64,000 nucleotides of DNA from JBGRQA01 sp041725895 (GTDB lineage Bacteria; Bacteroidota; Bacteroidia; Bacteroidales; Marinifilaceae): assembly GCA_041725895.1 (NCBI GenBank), contig JBGRQA010000002.1, positions 257,409 to 321,408 of the forward strand. Reading direction: 5' to 3'. Position 1 is the stretch's first letter; every line of letters begins with the position of its first letter. A program made the translations under genes and the position numbers. This document shows, piece by piece, positions 55,530 to 63,897 of this stretch. The notes under the pieces are model-generated. The model had not been told where the DNA came from and did no database searches. It saw nothing but the letters and a program-made list of their open reading frames with translations.

Positions 55530-56213
55530 TTATTTGGTTTCCATTTTCTTTTCCGAAACCACTTTCCCATCGAAAAGGTGAATTACCCGGTGAGCGTATT
55601 CGGCGTCCGAAGGGGAGTGGGTTACCATTATAATCGTGGTGCCTTCCTGGTTTAGTTCGCTGAGTAGGTCCATTACCTCGGTTCCGTTAGCCGAATCAAG
55701 GTTTCCGGTGGGTTCATCGGCCAGTATTAGCTTGGGGTTGGTAACTACAGCCCGGGCAATGGCTACTCTCTGTTGTTGGCCACCAGACAATTGCTGAGGG
55801 AAGTGCTTGGCGCGATGGGCAATGTTCATTCGCACCAAAACCTGTTGTACCATTTTCTTTCGTTCGGAGGCTCCAATTTTCATGTATAGCAAAGGCAATT
55901 CCACATTCTCAAAAACATTCAACTCATCAATCAAATTGAAACTTTGGAAGATGAAACCGATATTTCCTTTGCGGTACTGTGTCCGCTGACTTTCGGAGTG
56001 GTTGGATACATCCAGATCGTTGAAAATATAGCTTCCATCGCTTGGATTGTCCAATAGACCGAGAATGTTTAGTAAGGTTGATTTTCCACAACCAGAAGGG
56101 CCCATAATAGCTGCAAATTCTCCCTTTCGGATCTCTATATTTACTTCGTTTAATGCTGTTGTTTCCACTTCCTCGGTGCGAAATACCTTTTTTAGTTTCT
56201 GTGTTTTGATCAT
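55530..56213 (-). CDS. ABC transporter ATPase (MacB/LolD type)
   Basis: 227 residues. Walker A GPSGCGKST (about residues 38-46), Q loop FQSFNLIDELNVFENV, signature LSGGQQQRVAIARA, Walker B LILADEPTGNLD and the H loop MVTHSPS are all intact. The sequence fits the LolD/MacB subgroup that pairs with FtsX-type permeases through EIGIRK motifs. It is the first gene of the operon, about 28 bases behind a predicted sigma-54 start, and should power all three permeases downstream. The C terminus ends in a short basic stretch after HRVIHLFDGKVV. Confidence 0.95.
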   Translation of the reverse strand: MIKTQKLKKVFRTEEVETTALNEVNIEIRKGEFAAIMGPSGCGKSTLLNILGLLDNPSDGSYIFNDLDVSNHSESQRTQYRKGNIGFIFQSFNLIDELNVFENVELPLLYMKIGASERKKMVQQVLVRMNIAHRAKHFPQQLSGGQQQRVAIARAVVTNPKLILADEPTGNLDSANGTEVMDLLSELNQEGTTIIMVTHSPSDAEYAHRVIHLFDGKVVSEKKMETK

Positions 56214-56252
56214 GATAGTCGAAATTTACTTAATTATTTTTAATGCATTGTT

Positions 56253-56268
56253 GCCAATCTTTGTGCCA
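56253..56268 (-). promoter_or_regulatory. Sigma-54-like promoter of the ABC operon
   Basis: On the minus strand TGGCAC-AAAGA-TTGGC has exact -24/-12 spacing with a perfect -24 half. As at 22491 and 24213 the -12 position is G, not C. The predicted start is about 56242, leaving a leader of about 28 bases. The divergent gene encodes an NtrC-type regulator. Confidence 0.6.
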
Positions 56269-56319
56269 AATTTGTAATTTGCTGATAATCTGGAAGGGTG
56301 TTTTTTTCGAAGAAAAAGG

Positions 56320-56338
56320 GTGTTGGAATTTCCAACAC
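56320..56338. promoter_or_regulatory. 9-1-9 palindrome, putative activator site of the ABC operon
   Basis: GTGTTGGAATTTCCAACAC is symmetric except for its centre base. Its centre is about 87 bases upstream of the predicted start of the sigma-54-like promoter at 56253-56268. A half-site copy (TTTCCAAC) stands at about 56385-56392. It lies between the ABC operon and its divergent two-component genes, so it could serve both directions. Confidence 0.6.
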
Positions 56339-56390
56339 TGCTTGTGGCTAATTCCGACAGAAAGCTTAGATTTAACCTGAAATGTTTCCA

Positions 56391-56472
56391 ACTGCAAGTG
56401 ACAAGCTTCAAGTAAGTATAACGTAATGATGATTTTTTAGCTTGTGGCTAATGGCTTGAAGCTTGTAGTGAA
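56391..56472. repeat. Imperfect inverted repeat of the AAGT/ACTT family before the response regulator gene
   Basis: TGCAAGTGACAAGCTTCAAG (about 56393) faces AGCTTGTGGCTAATGGCTTG and AAGCTTGTAG (56439-56468). Another CTTGTGGCTAAT occurs at 56341, next to the palindrome. Related to 50531 and 55452. Confidence 0.5.
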
Positions 56473-56506
56473 GAATTTATACAGTTCAAGATCAATCTCA
56501 AAACCT

Positions 56507-57880
56507 ATGCGTAATAAATCCGGCCGTATTCTGATCATCGATGACAATGAGGAGCTGTTGTTTGCCCTTCGGATGTTTTTGACTCCCCATTTCGAAAAAA
56601 TCGAAACCATAAAGAACCCTAATATGATTCTTTCTACCCTGGAAAGGGAGGAGTACGATTTAATTCTGTTGGATATGAATTTTACAGCAGGAGTTAATAC
56701 GGGAAATGAGGGGGTATACTGGTTGCACCGTATTCTGGAGCAGGATCCGCAGGCATGTGTGGTGTTGATTACCGCCTACGGAGATGTGGAATTGGCCGTA
56801 AAAGCCATGAAAGAGGGGGCTACCGATTTTATTCAGAAGTCATGGGATGAGAATAAGATGTTGAACACCCTGCTATCGGCTTACAAGCAACGGATTTCAA
56901 AAATGGAAATCAAGGATCTGAAGGCAAAACAGAAGCATTTGAAGAATCAGGTTGACAAGCAGTACAATTTAATTTGGGGCAAATCCGGAGCTATGCAGCA
57001 GGTAAAGCGAATGGTGGAACGTGTGGCTCAAACCGATGCCAATGTTTTAATATTGGGTGAAAATGGTACAGGAAAAGAGCTTGTTGCTCGTGAAATTCAT
57101 CTTCAATCGCAAAGGAACGAACAGGTATTCGTGGGAGTGGATATTGGATCGTTAAGTGAATCCCTTTTTGAGAGCGAATTGTTTGGCTACAAAAAAGGAG
57201 CTTTTACCGATGCCAAAGAAGATCGAATGGGGAGGTTTGAATTGGCCTCCGGGGGAACTCTTTTTATGGATGAGATCGGCAACATTCCGATGCATTTGCA
57301 GGCTAAGTTGTTGGCTGTTTTGCAAAACAGGGAGGTAGTGCCTCTTGGAAGCTCCAAGCCTGTAGGGATTAATATTCGTTTGGTATCGGCAACCAATGGA
57401 AACCTGAATCAGATGGTGAGTGAGGGAAGTTTTCGCGAAGATTTGCTCTATCGTATTAATACCATTCAAATAGAGCTTCCGCCTTTGCGAAACCGGAAGG
57501 AGGACATTCCCGATTTGACCCGGTTCTTTTTGGAAAAGTTTGGAAAACAATACAAACGGGAGTCATTGTCTTTAACGCAAGGGGCTTTGAAGAAACTTTT
57601 GGAACATGCCTGGCCGGGTAATGTTAGAGAATTGGAACACGTAATTGAGAAAGCTGTGATTCTATCGGAAAATTCGATGTTGGATGAGGAAAATATTTTC
57701 TTTTCCAATTCAAAATCGGTGAGTCCGGAGCAAATTGCGTCTTTTAATATGGCAGAGAATGAGAAGGTTTTGATTCAAAGAGCTATGGAGCATTGCAAAG
57801 GGAATATGAGTAAAACAGCACAGAAGTTGGGAATCAACCGTTCTACCCTGTACGATAAAATCAAGAAGTATGATATATAA
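56507..57880 (+). CDS. NtrC-type response regulator with GAFTDA loop, divergent from the ABC operon
   Basis: 457 residues from ATG 56507; the frame is open to 56444, but that part is repeat DNA. The receiver domain has Asp at about residue 56 (LILLDMNF). The AAA+ domain has GENGTGKE and GGTLFMDEIGNIP, and the sigma-54 contact loop reads GAFTDA (about 231-236) where GAFTGA is canonical. The C-terminal Fis-type helix-turn-helix contains NMSKTAQKLGINRSTLYDKIK. It overlaps the kinase gene by 11 bases, so the two are translated together. A sigma-54-like promoter and a palindrome in front of the divergent ABC operon make that operon the likely target. Confidence 0.9.
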   Translation: MRNKSGRILIIDDNEELLFALRMFLTPHFEKIETIKNPNMILSTLEREEYDLILLDMNFTAGVNTGNEGVYWLHRILEQDPQACVVLITAYGDVELAVKAMKEGATDFIQKSWDENKMLNTLLSAYKQRISKMEIKDLKAKQKHLKNQVDKQYNLIWGKSGAMQQVKRMVERVAQTDANVLILGENGTGKELVAREIHLQSQRNEQVFVGVDIGSLSESLFESELFGYKKGAFTDAKEDRMGRFELASGGTLFMDEIGNIPMHLQAKLLAVLQNREVVPLGSSKPVGINIRLVSATNGNLNQMVSEGSFREDLLYRINTIQIELPPLRNRKEDIPDLTRFFLEKFGKQYKRESLSLTQGALKKLLEHAWPGNVRELEHVIEKAVILSENSMLDEENIFFSNSKSVSPEQIASFNMAENEKVLIQRAMEHCKGNMSKTAQKLGINRSTLYDKIKKYDI

Positions 57881-59219
57881 ACGTTTCTATATTGGGATTG
57901 TTTCTCAGGTAATTCTAATAGCCCTGACTCCCATTCTTTTTCTATGGGTTTGGTCGCGCGAATACATGCTTGTAACGTCCTACTCTTTGATACTTCTCTG
58001 GGTATTTCAGGTTGTATATCTGATTTGGTACATCAACAAAATCAATCGTGATCTGACCCGTTTCTTTCTTGCCTTTCGGTATAAGGATTCCACCATGGTT
58101 TTTAACGAAAAGCAGAAGGATCCTTCCTTTCAGAAACTTTATGATAGTTTCAACCAGATAATTAAAGCCTTTGGGGACGTAAAGATCGAAAAGGAGAAGG
58201 ATTTTACCTTTTTCCAGAATACAGTGCAGCATGTGGGGGTTGGATTGCTGGCTTTTAATCAGACGGGAAAGGTGCGTTTGTGCAACCGGGCTTTCCAGGA
58301 TCTGTTCCAAATGGAAGATTTTTCAAATATTCAGGATCTGGAAAGAATAGAAAAGGATTTTCCGCTTTGGGTTCAGAAAATCTCTTCCGGAAAGCATGAA
58401 CTTCGTAAATTCTATGTCGATAATGAGATTCGGAAATTGGCAGTGAAAGCGGTTGCCTTTCGTTTGGAGAACGAACAGCTTAAATTACTTTCCTTTCAGG
58501 ATATTAAGAATGAGATTGACCAGGGAGAAATGGATGCATGGCAGAAATTGATTCGGGTCCTGACTCATGAAATCATGAATTCGGTGAGTCCCATTACTCT
58601 ATTATCCAGTAGTTTGATCGATTTGTACCAGAGGAATGGAGAGATTCCCGGTAGAGAGCTGTTGACCGAAGGAGCCATATCCAATACCGTTATGGGGTTG
58701 CAAACCATACGGAAACGGAGTAAAGGCTTAACAGCTTTTGTGGAACAATACCGAAACTTAACCCAATTGCCTCAACCGCATTTTGAGGTGGTGGTTCTAA
58801 CCGATTTTTTTGCACGAATCGAATTGCTGTTTCGTGAGGAGTGCCGAAAGCAAGCTGTGGAGTTTCGGATGAATTTGCCAAAGGAGAAAGTGGAGGTTAT
58901 TGCAGATGAGAATTTGCTGTCTCAAGTAGTAATCAATCTGATCCGAAATGCACTGCAGGCTTTGAATGGTGCCATAGATCCGAAAATTGAAATAACTGTT
59001 TGTACTGATCATTCGGGAAGTTGCATTAGGGTAGAAGACAATGGACATGGGATTTCTTCCGAAGTGATTGATAATATTTTCACTCCCTTTTTTACCACCA
59101 AGGAGAAAGGATCCGGTATTGGTTTGAGTCTTTCGCGCCAAATCATGCGTTTGCATGGAGGAACCATTAGCGTAAAATCAGAACCTCAAAAGGGGACGGT
59201 TTTTACCTTACAGTTTTAA
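57870..59219 (+). CDS. Membrane sensor histidine kinase paired with the GAFTDA regulator
   Basis: 449 residues. Two adjacent membrane helices occupy about 7-55 with almost no periplasmic loop, so the signal is probably sensed in or at the membrane. A PAS-like domain follows (about 108-210; NTVQHVGVGLLAFNQTGKVRLCN, read in parts), then a HisKA-like segment with the phospho-acceptor His near residue 233 (VLTHEIMNSVSPI), N box NLIRNALQAL, and G boxes DNGHGIS and GSGIGLSL. The loop-less two-helix layout recalls intramembrane-sensing kinases beside bacitracin-type ABC exporters. That comparison is inference but fits the divergent ABC operon. Confidence 0.9.
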   Translation: MIYKRFYIGIVSQVILIALTPILFLWVWSREYMLVTSYSLILLWVFQVVYLIWYINKINRDLTRFFLAFRYKDSTMVFNEKQKDPSFQKLYDSFNQIIKAFGDVKIEKEKDFTFFQNTVQHVGVGLLAFNQTGKVRLCNRAFQDLFQMEDFSNIQDLERIEKDFPLWVQKISSGKHELRKFYVDNEIRKLAVKAVAFRLENEQLKLLSFQDIKNEIDQGEMDAWQKLIRVLTHEIMNSVSPITLLSSSLIDLYQRNGEIPGRELLTEGAISNTVMGLQTIRKRSKGLTAFVEQYRNLTQLPQPHFEVVVLTDFFARIELLFREECRKQAVEFRMNLPKEKVEVIADENLLSQVVINLIRNALQALNGAIDPKIEITVCTDHSGSCIRVEDNGHGISSEVIDNIFTPFFTTKEKGSGIGLSLSRQIMRLHGGTISVKSEPQKGTVFTLQF

Positions 59220-59394
59220 GAATCAAATGGGGCTATTAGACATTCTACCTACTAATGGGAGGAGATTTTTTAATTGTAATAAAGCCTTTGCTTTTAATTC
59301 AATGAATTAATTCAAAATTTTCAACTTAAAACCTGAAACAAATATCTTATATTTCCGGCTTTCTTTGTAAATTGGGGTAAAGCTTCTTTGTGAT

Positions 59395-59907
59395 ATGACA
59401 CGAATCAAATCCCCCATCGAGATTACCCGTTTGTTGAATTCTGCTCTTCCGGAAGAACAGGAATTGGGATACCAGTCTTTTTTGGGGAGAACGCATTGGC
59501 TAAAGGGAAATTCTCCCGATGATTTGTGTCGTTTGGCTTGCACTCAGCTTCAGCTAAATCCCGCTCATATTTTTGTGAATCCTCCCCGGATTTATTCTAC
59601 AACTCTTCTTTGGGCCAGCCAGGACCGGCTGGAAGCCGATAAGCTTTCCATGGTGGAATCAGCCTACCGTTACATCCATTCAAAGGGGGCTGATTTTCCT
59701 CCCATTGTGGTTTGGAACTTTTATCAATCCAGTCGTATCAAGTTGGTGATTCATGATGGACATCATCGGGCCTGGTTCTTTAATAGTATGAAACATTGCG
59801 TAAATGCTGTAGTGCTGGAACCCATTTCTCACTATGCCGAAGCAGAAGCCCGATTCCGACAAGCTTTTCAAATTCGGAAACTGGCCGTTGATTTGCCCAT
59901 TTACTAA
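59395..59907 (+). CDS. ParB/sulfiredoxin-fold-like protein of unknown function
   Basis: 170 residues. The central stretch PPIVVWNFYQSSRIKLVIHDGHHRAWFFNSMK (read in parts) has the order of a ParB-N-like domain: a strand, then DGHHR in the place of the ParB GxxR box. The N-terminal third contains SFLGRTHWLKGNSPDDL, and the C terminus is a helix (AEAEARFRQAFQIRKLAV). There is no DNA-binding domain, so this is not a partition protein. The ParB-like fold is also used in small ATPases or nucleases. I cannot assign a function. No cotranscribed partner. Confidence 0.6.
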   Translation: MTRIKSPIEITRLLNSALPEEQELGYQSFLGRTHWLKGNSPDDLCRLACTQLQLNPAHIFVNPPRIYSTTLLWASQDRLEADKLSMVESAYRYIHSKGADFPPIVVWNFYQSSRIKLVIHDGHHRAWFFNSMKHCVNAVVLEPISHYAEAEARFRQAFQIRKLAVDLPIY

Positions 59908-60377
59908 ATTTCCAATAAAACAGTGTCCATCTTTTTTCGATATGGTTTCTTATTCAGGTGATTGGGTAAGTTTCTTGTTTGGTAATGAGATTTTTGTTGT
60001 GTGTTTTTTCCTTCTTTACTAGTAATTTGAATTTTGGGCAACGAAAGATGGCCGGATTCTGTTTCGTAAATTAAAATTCTGAAAAATATCAGTGAATTTG
60101 ATATTTTTTTTTGAGCCTGCTGCTCTTAAATGGCAAGGTATAAGTATCATTGTTAAATAGTGCTCCTTTTAATTTTTTTCTTTTTCGAGGGTTACCTTTT
60201 ATCCGATTTCGGAATTAAGTGTTGTAGACCCAAAAACTTAATCAAAAACCAAAGTCTAAATATTTTTATTTAGCAAAATGTTAACCACCCCCTTACGGGG
60301 ATTTCAACCGAAAAATTAGACGAATTGTGCGCGCAGTTTAATTTTCTATTAATTAACCAAACCAAATTTTTTAATCT
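59908..60377. other. Non-coding gap before the subtilisin-like gene
   Basis: About 470 AT-rich bases. I see no gene; a 62-codon plus frame overlapping the previous gene's end is not convincing. A small CCCC-TTA-CGGGG hairpin lies at about 60288-60300. The promoter of the protease gene should be here, but no strong TAnnTTTG box is visible close to the ATG. Confidence 0.4.
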
Positions 60378-61592
60378 ATGAAAAAATCTCAAATGACCTT
60401 AACAAAGGCTGTTTTTGCAGTAGCTTTTGTGGGAACTGTTTTCACGGCTTGTGAGAAAAATATGGAGAATGACAATTTTTCTCCTTCTGCGGATGAGGCT
60501 GTAATGGTGAATCCGGGACAAGCAAACAAAGCAACTTATGTTGTTCAGTTGATGGATAATGAAGTTCCCATCTACGAATTGAAAGGCTTAAAAGGTTATG
60601 AAAAGAAATCTCTTCGTATGAAGAGCCATGTGGCCAAATATCTTAAATCGAAAGGGGTTAAGGAAGAAAACATTGAGCATACTTACAGTACTGCTATTTA
60701 TGGTTTTTCTGCCCGTTTGAATGACAACCAGGTGGCGAAATTGATGGCTGATCCTGCTGTTAAAAAAATTGAGAAGGATGTTCAAATTTCTCTAGGCAAA
60801 CCCGGAGGAAGCACTACCCAACCAGCTCAGGAAACCCCTTGGGGTATCGACCGTGTTGGTGGAGCAGGCGATGGTACAGGTAAAACCGCTTGGATTATCG
60901 ATTCGGGTATCGATATGGATCACCCTGATTTGAATGTAGACGTGGCTCGTAGTAAAACTTTTATTACCCAGGGTAAAACAACTCCTGATGATCAGCACGG
61001 ACACGGAACTCACGTTGCCGGTACGGTTGCTGCTTTGAATAACAGCATTGGTGTTATTGGTGTTGCTCCTGGTGCAAAGGTAGTTTCTTGTCGTGTATTG
61101 GATCGTCGTGGTAATGGAAATATGTCCTGGTCGATTGCTGCCTTGGATTATATTGCTGCCGAAGGTCAGGCTGGTGATGCTGTAAATATGAGTTTGGGCC
61201 CCCAATCCCGTTACACTAACGATGCCTATGATAATACTGTGAAGGCTGTTGCAGATCTTGGAATTTACATCGCTATCGCTGCCGGTAACTCAGCGGATGA
61301 TGCCTTGTATTATTCTCCTGCTCGTGCCAATCATCAGAATGTATATACTGTTTCTGCCAGTGATATCAACGATAATTTTGCTTCTTTTTCCAATTATGGA
61401 ACACCTGTTGATGTTTGTGCACCTGGTGTAAATGTGAAGTCTTGCTATCTGGATGGTGGATACGGCACTATGAGTGGTACCTCAATGGCTGCGCCTCACG
61501 TTTGTGGTCTGTTGCTGTTAGGTCCTATCCATACCGATGGATACGTGAACAACGATCCTGATGGAGATGCTGATCCTATTGCACATAGATAA
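60378..61592 (+). CDS. Lipoprotein subtilisin-like (S8) serine protease
   Basis: 404 residues. The lipoprotein signal peptide ends in VFTACEKN, with Cys as the lipidation site. Residues about 53-137 form an Inhibitor_I9-type propeptide (YVVQLMDNEV to KKIEKDVQI). The catalytic triad is visible: Asp in WIIDSGIDMDHPDL, His in GHGTHVAGTVA, Ser in MSGTSMAAPHVCG, with oxyanion Asn in AIAAGNSA. The layout is of the proteinase-K-like branch. It is anchored to a membrane or exported and degrades proteins; the propeptide is removed on maturation. The chain ends soon after the Ser motif with a Gly/Asp-rich tail (NDPDGDADP). A strong terminator follows. Confidence 0.93.
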   Translation: MKKSQMTLTKAVFAVAFVGTVFTACEKNMENDNFSPSADEAVMVNPGQANKATYVVQLMDNEVPIYELKGLKGYEKKSLRMKSHVAKYLKSKGVKEENIEHTYSTAIYGFSARLNDNQVAKLMADPAVKKIEKDVQISLGKPGGSTTQPAQETPWGIDRVGGAGDGTGKTAWIIDSGIDMDHPDLNVDVARSKTFITQGKTTPDDQHGHGTHVAGTVAALNNSIGVIGVAPGAKVVSCRVLDRRGNGNMSWSIAALDYIAAEGQAGDAVNMSLGPQSRYTNDAYDNTVKAVADLGIYIAIAAGNSADDALYYSPARANHQNVYTVSASDINDNFASFSNYGTPVDVCAPGVNVKSCYLDGGYGTMSGTSMAAPHVCGLLLLGPIHTDGYVNNDPDGDADPIAHR

Positions 61593-61615
61593 ATTTAGGG
61601 ATAGTTAAAAGTTGG

Positions 61616-61648
61616 GCGGCTGTCTGAAAAGACAGCCGCTATTTTTTT
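61616..61648 (+). terminator. Terminator of the protease gene
   Basis: The stem GCGGCTGTCT/AGACAGCCGC with a 4-base loop is followed by ATTTTTTT. Confidence 0.85.
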
Positions 61649-61674
61649 ATGTATGATTTTTGTTGGAGCTTTTA

Positions 61675-62055
61675 TTATTTATCCCGGATTTGAGTATGAT
61701 TGGGGGAGAGGGTACTCAAATCGATCCGGACGATTTTTTTGTCCAGTTTTTGATAGAGTTGTTTTAGTTGCTCGCAGGGGTATTCCTTGCACTCTCCACA
61801 GGTTTTGTACAGCTTTTTTCGTGCGCATTCCCGTACCTGGCAGTCGGAGCATTGTTTGAATTTTTTTCCCCAGGCTTCGTTGCAGCCCTTACAACTAATT
61901 TCGCAGGCATCGTAGGTATAATCCTCGTTTGACCAGAGTTGGGCAATTCTTACCTGGGCTTTTTGATGGTTTCTGCGTGATGCAACGTAGGCGGGACAGG
62001 TTGAGCAGATAATGCCGCAATAGGATATTTTTTCGTTTCGTCGGGTTCTTTTCAT
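61675..62055 (-). CDS. DUF3795 cysteine-rich protein
   Basis: 126 residues with ten or more cysteines: SYCGIICSTCPAYVA at the N terminus, DACEISCKGCNE, QCSDCQVRECARKK and KTCGECKEYPCEQL. This is the pattern of the DUF3795 family, small proteins presumed to bind zinc or an Fe-S cluster. The function is unknown. It lies 32 bases downstream of the next gene on the same strand, so the two are probably cotranscribed. Convergent with the protease gene. Confidence 0.85.
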   Translation of the reverse strand: MKRTRRNEKISYCGIICSTCPAYVASRRNHQKAQVRIAQLWSNEDYTYDACEISCKGCNEAWGKKFKQCSDCQVRECARKKLYKTCGECKEYPCEQLKQLYQKLDKKIVRIDLSTLSPNHTQIRDK

Positions 62056-62087
62056 GTTTACCGTATTTAAGGGTTAATAGAGAGTGG

Positions 62088-63089
62088 TTAATGAAATTCC
62101 CTCCAGGGAATCTGATTGGCGGGATTGTACTTTTCGCCTGGGATTTGATCCGGAGGTTCTACCTGCAAGCAGTCTATTACATCTTGAGGAATGCTTGTTT
62201 GACTGTCCGGATTTGCTATTATTATTTTATAGGGCTCCGTATCCGGTAATCCGTAATCCAATAGGATGGGAGAGTTATAATTCTGTTTGGGTTCCTTAAG
62301 AAAATGACCGAACAGAGCCCGGTGTTGAGTGAGGATAACCGCATCTACCATTGGGTAGGAATTGGAATTGCGAAAGATTCCAAATTTCGGATTCAATAGA
62401 GCCGAAATAGGTTCGTGAATTAAATGATCCCAAACAACAACCAACAAGCTGAAATAGTTGGAGGCATCCTGTTTGAATCCGGAGAACTTTTCCCGGGCAC
62501 TTTCCAGGTAATTCTCCATGGGGTTGAATTGTGGCATTTTTCCTGGTTGAATGCTCTCCTGGTTTCGATTCAGTGCTTTGGGGTTTTCGTGAAAGAGAAG
62601 GGAAGGCGACTTAACTTCGATTCCAATGGTGTAATCCGCCCCCTCCAGGTTTAATTCCGGCCCTTTATTGGACAGTATGGATTTTGGTTCCCAAACAAAC
62701 CGAATTTTCCGCTTCCATTTGTAAGCCATTACCTGATGTAGAATCAGGATCTCGGCCAGGAGCTGCATGAGCTGCTCGTATTGCCTGATATTGTAGGGTT
62801 TTCCGGAAAAACTGGCAATTCGGTTCAGATAAGTTAGGGGAAGTTTGGGTAGGTGTTGGCCAATGATCAACAGGGAGTCGAGCAGGGATTGAACAAAAGC
62901 ACTTTCGTTGCCCTGTTTTAGTGGTGTAAAGTGGGGGGCAAACCAGTGCCATTGGTGCAAAATAGCAGAATTCAGAATATTTTGGATCAAACCCTTTCGG
63001 TCCATAAACGTTTTTTTGGCTATTCTCCTAAAGATAACGAACTTATCAAGGCTTTCCAAAATGTTGTAGAATACATGTTCTGAGAACAA
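62088..63089 (-). CDS. Unknown protein, possible PD-(D/E)XK nuclease fold
   Basis: 333 residues; an internal ATG (MDRKGLIQ, residue 29) is an alternative start. I do not recognise the family. The N-terminal half is helical. At about residues 145-160, LEGADYTIGIEVKSP gives an Asp followed by an ExK pair on a strand, the minimal sign of a PD-(D/E)XK nuclease. Later strands (YFSLLVVVWDHL, MVDAVILTQH) fit an alpha/beta core. The C-terminal 60 residues are proline-rich and unstructured-looking. It is probably cotranscribed with the DUF3795 gene. A restriction or recombination role is speculative. Confidence 0.5.
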   Translation of the reverse strand: MFSEHVFYNILESLDKFVIFRRIAKKTFMDRKGLIQNILNSAILHQWHWFAPHFTPLKQGNESAFVQSLLDSLLIIGQHLPKLPLTYLNRIASFSGKPYNIRQYEQLMQLLAEILILHQVMAYKWKRKIRFVWEPKSILSNKGPELNLEGADYTIGIEVKSPSLLFHENPKALNRNQESIQPGKMPQFNPMENYLESAREKFSGFKQDASNYFSLLVVVWDHLIHEPISALLNPKFGIFRNSNSYPMVDAVILTQHRALFGHFLKEPKQNYNSPILLDYGLPDTEPYKIIIANPDSQTSIPQDVIDCLQVEPPDQIPGEKYNPANQIPWREFH

Positions 63090-63498
63090 GAATCTTTCTC
63101 TTCGTGTAGTTTTAAATGGTGTTTGTTTTTTTCGACCAGGAAAATATGCTTACCTTACAATCTGGCGGTTCTACTTTTTATATGATTTTGTTTTTAAGTA
63201 GGGTGGAATCACAAAAAATACATGTATTTGCGGGAGGAGCGTATTGCCTCAGTTCAAATCTTGTGCTAGAGATTGATACTTTGCTCAATGCAGCAAATTA
63301 AGAGTTGTTATAGCTCCAACCAAGATCGAGATTAGTAGACTGTCGATGGCTATCCTTGCTTGAACCTGGAAAAATATCTTAAAAGATTAGTAGTAGAAAA
63401 AATCAAAGAATGTAATCGAGAGACACAGTTCCATGAATACATCCAATACATCCTCTTTTGCGTGTAGTATTTAAGGCTGTGCGAGTCTGAGGCGAAGT
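63090..63498. other. Non-coding flank of the terminal repeat
   Basis: About 400 bases with no credible gene; a 61-codon plus frame at 63116-63301 has no protein character. The last 20 bases are a degenerate first unit of the repeat array. Confidence 0.4.
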
Positions 63499-63897
63499 CT
63501 GGAGAGCCTTGAACGAAGTCTCGAGAGCCTGAGGCGAAATCTGGAGAGCCTTGAACGAAATCTGGAGAGCCTTGAACGAAGTCTCGAGAGCCTGAGGCGA
63601 AATCTGGAGAGCCTTGAACGAAATCTGGAGAGCCTTGAACGAAATCTGGAGAGCCTTGAACGAAGTCTCGAGAGCCTGAGGCGAAATCTGGAGAGCCTTG
63701 AACGAAATCTGGAGAGCCTTGAACGAAGTCTCGAGAACCTGAGGCGAAATCTGGAGAGCCTTGAACGAAGTCTCGAGAACCTGAGGCGAAATCTGGAGAG
63801 CCTTGAACGAAGTCTCGAGAACCTGGGGCGAAATCTGGAGAGCCTTGAACGAAGTCTCGAGAACCTGGGGCGAAATCTGGAGAGCCTTGATCAAAGT
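63499..63897. repeat. Tandem repeat: 19 units of 21 bp in two unit types
   Basis: Nineteen gap-free 21-bp units. Type A starts CTGGAGAGCCTTGAACGAA, type B starts CTCGAGAGCCTGAGGCGAA. The order is A B A A B A A A B A A B A B A B A B A. Degenerate units flank both ends. The minus strand stays open across the array (63403-63948) only from a GTG, giving heptads such as FKALQIS and PQVLETS. The plus strand reads LESLERN/LESLRRN heptads but has a TAA just upstream and no start. I treat it as a minisatellite, with a low chance of being coding. Confidence 0.88.
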
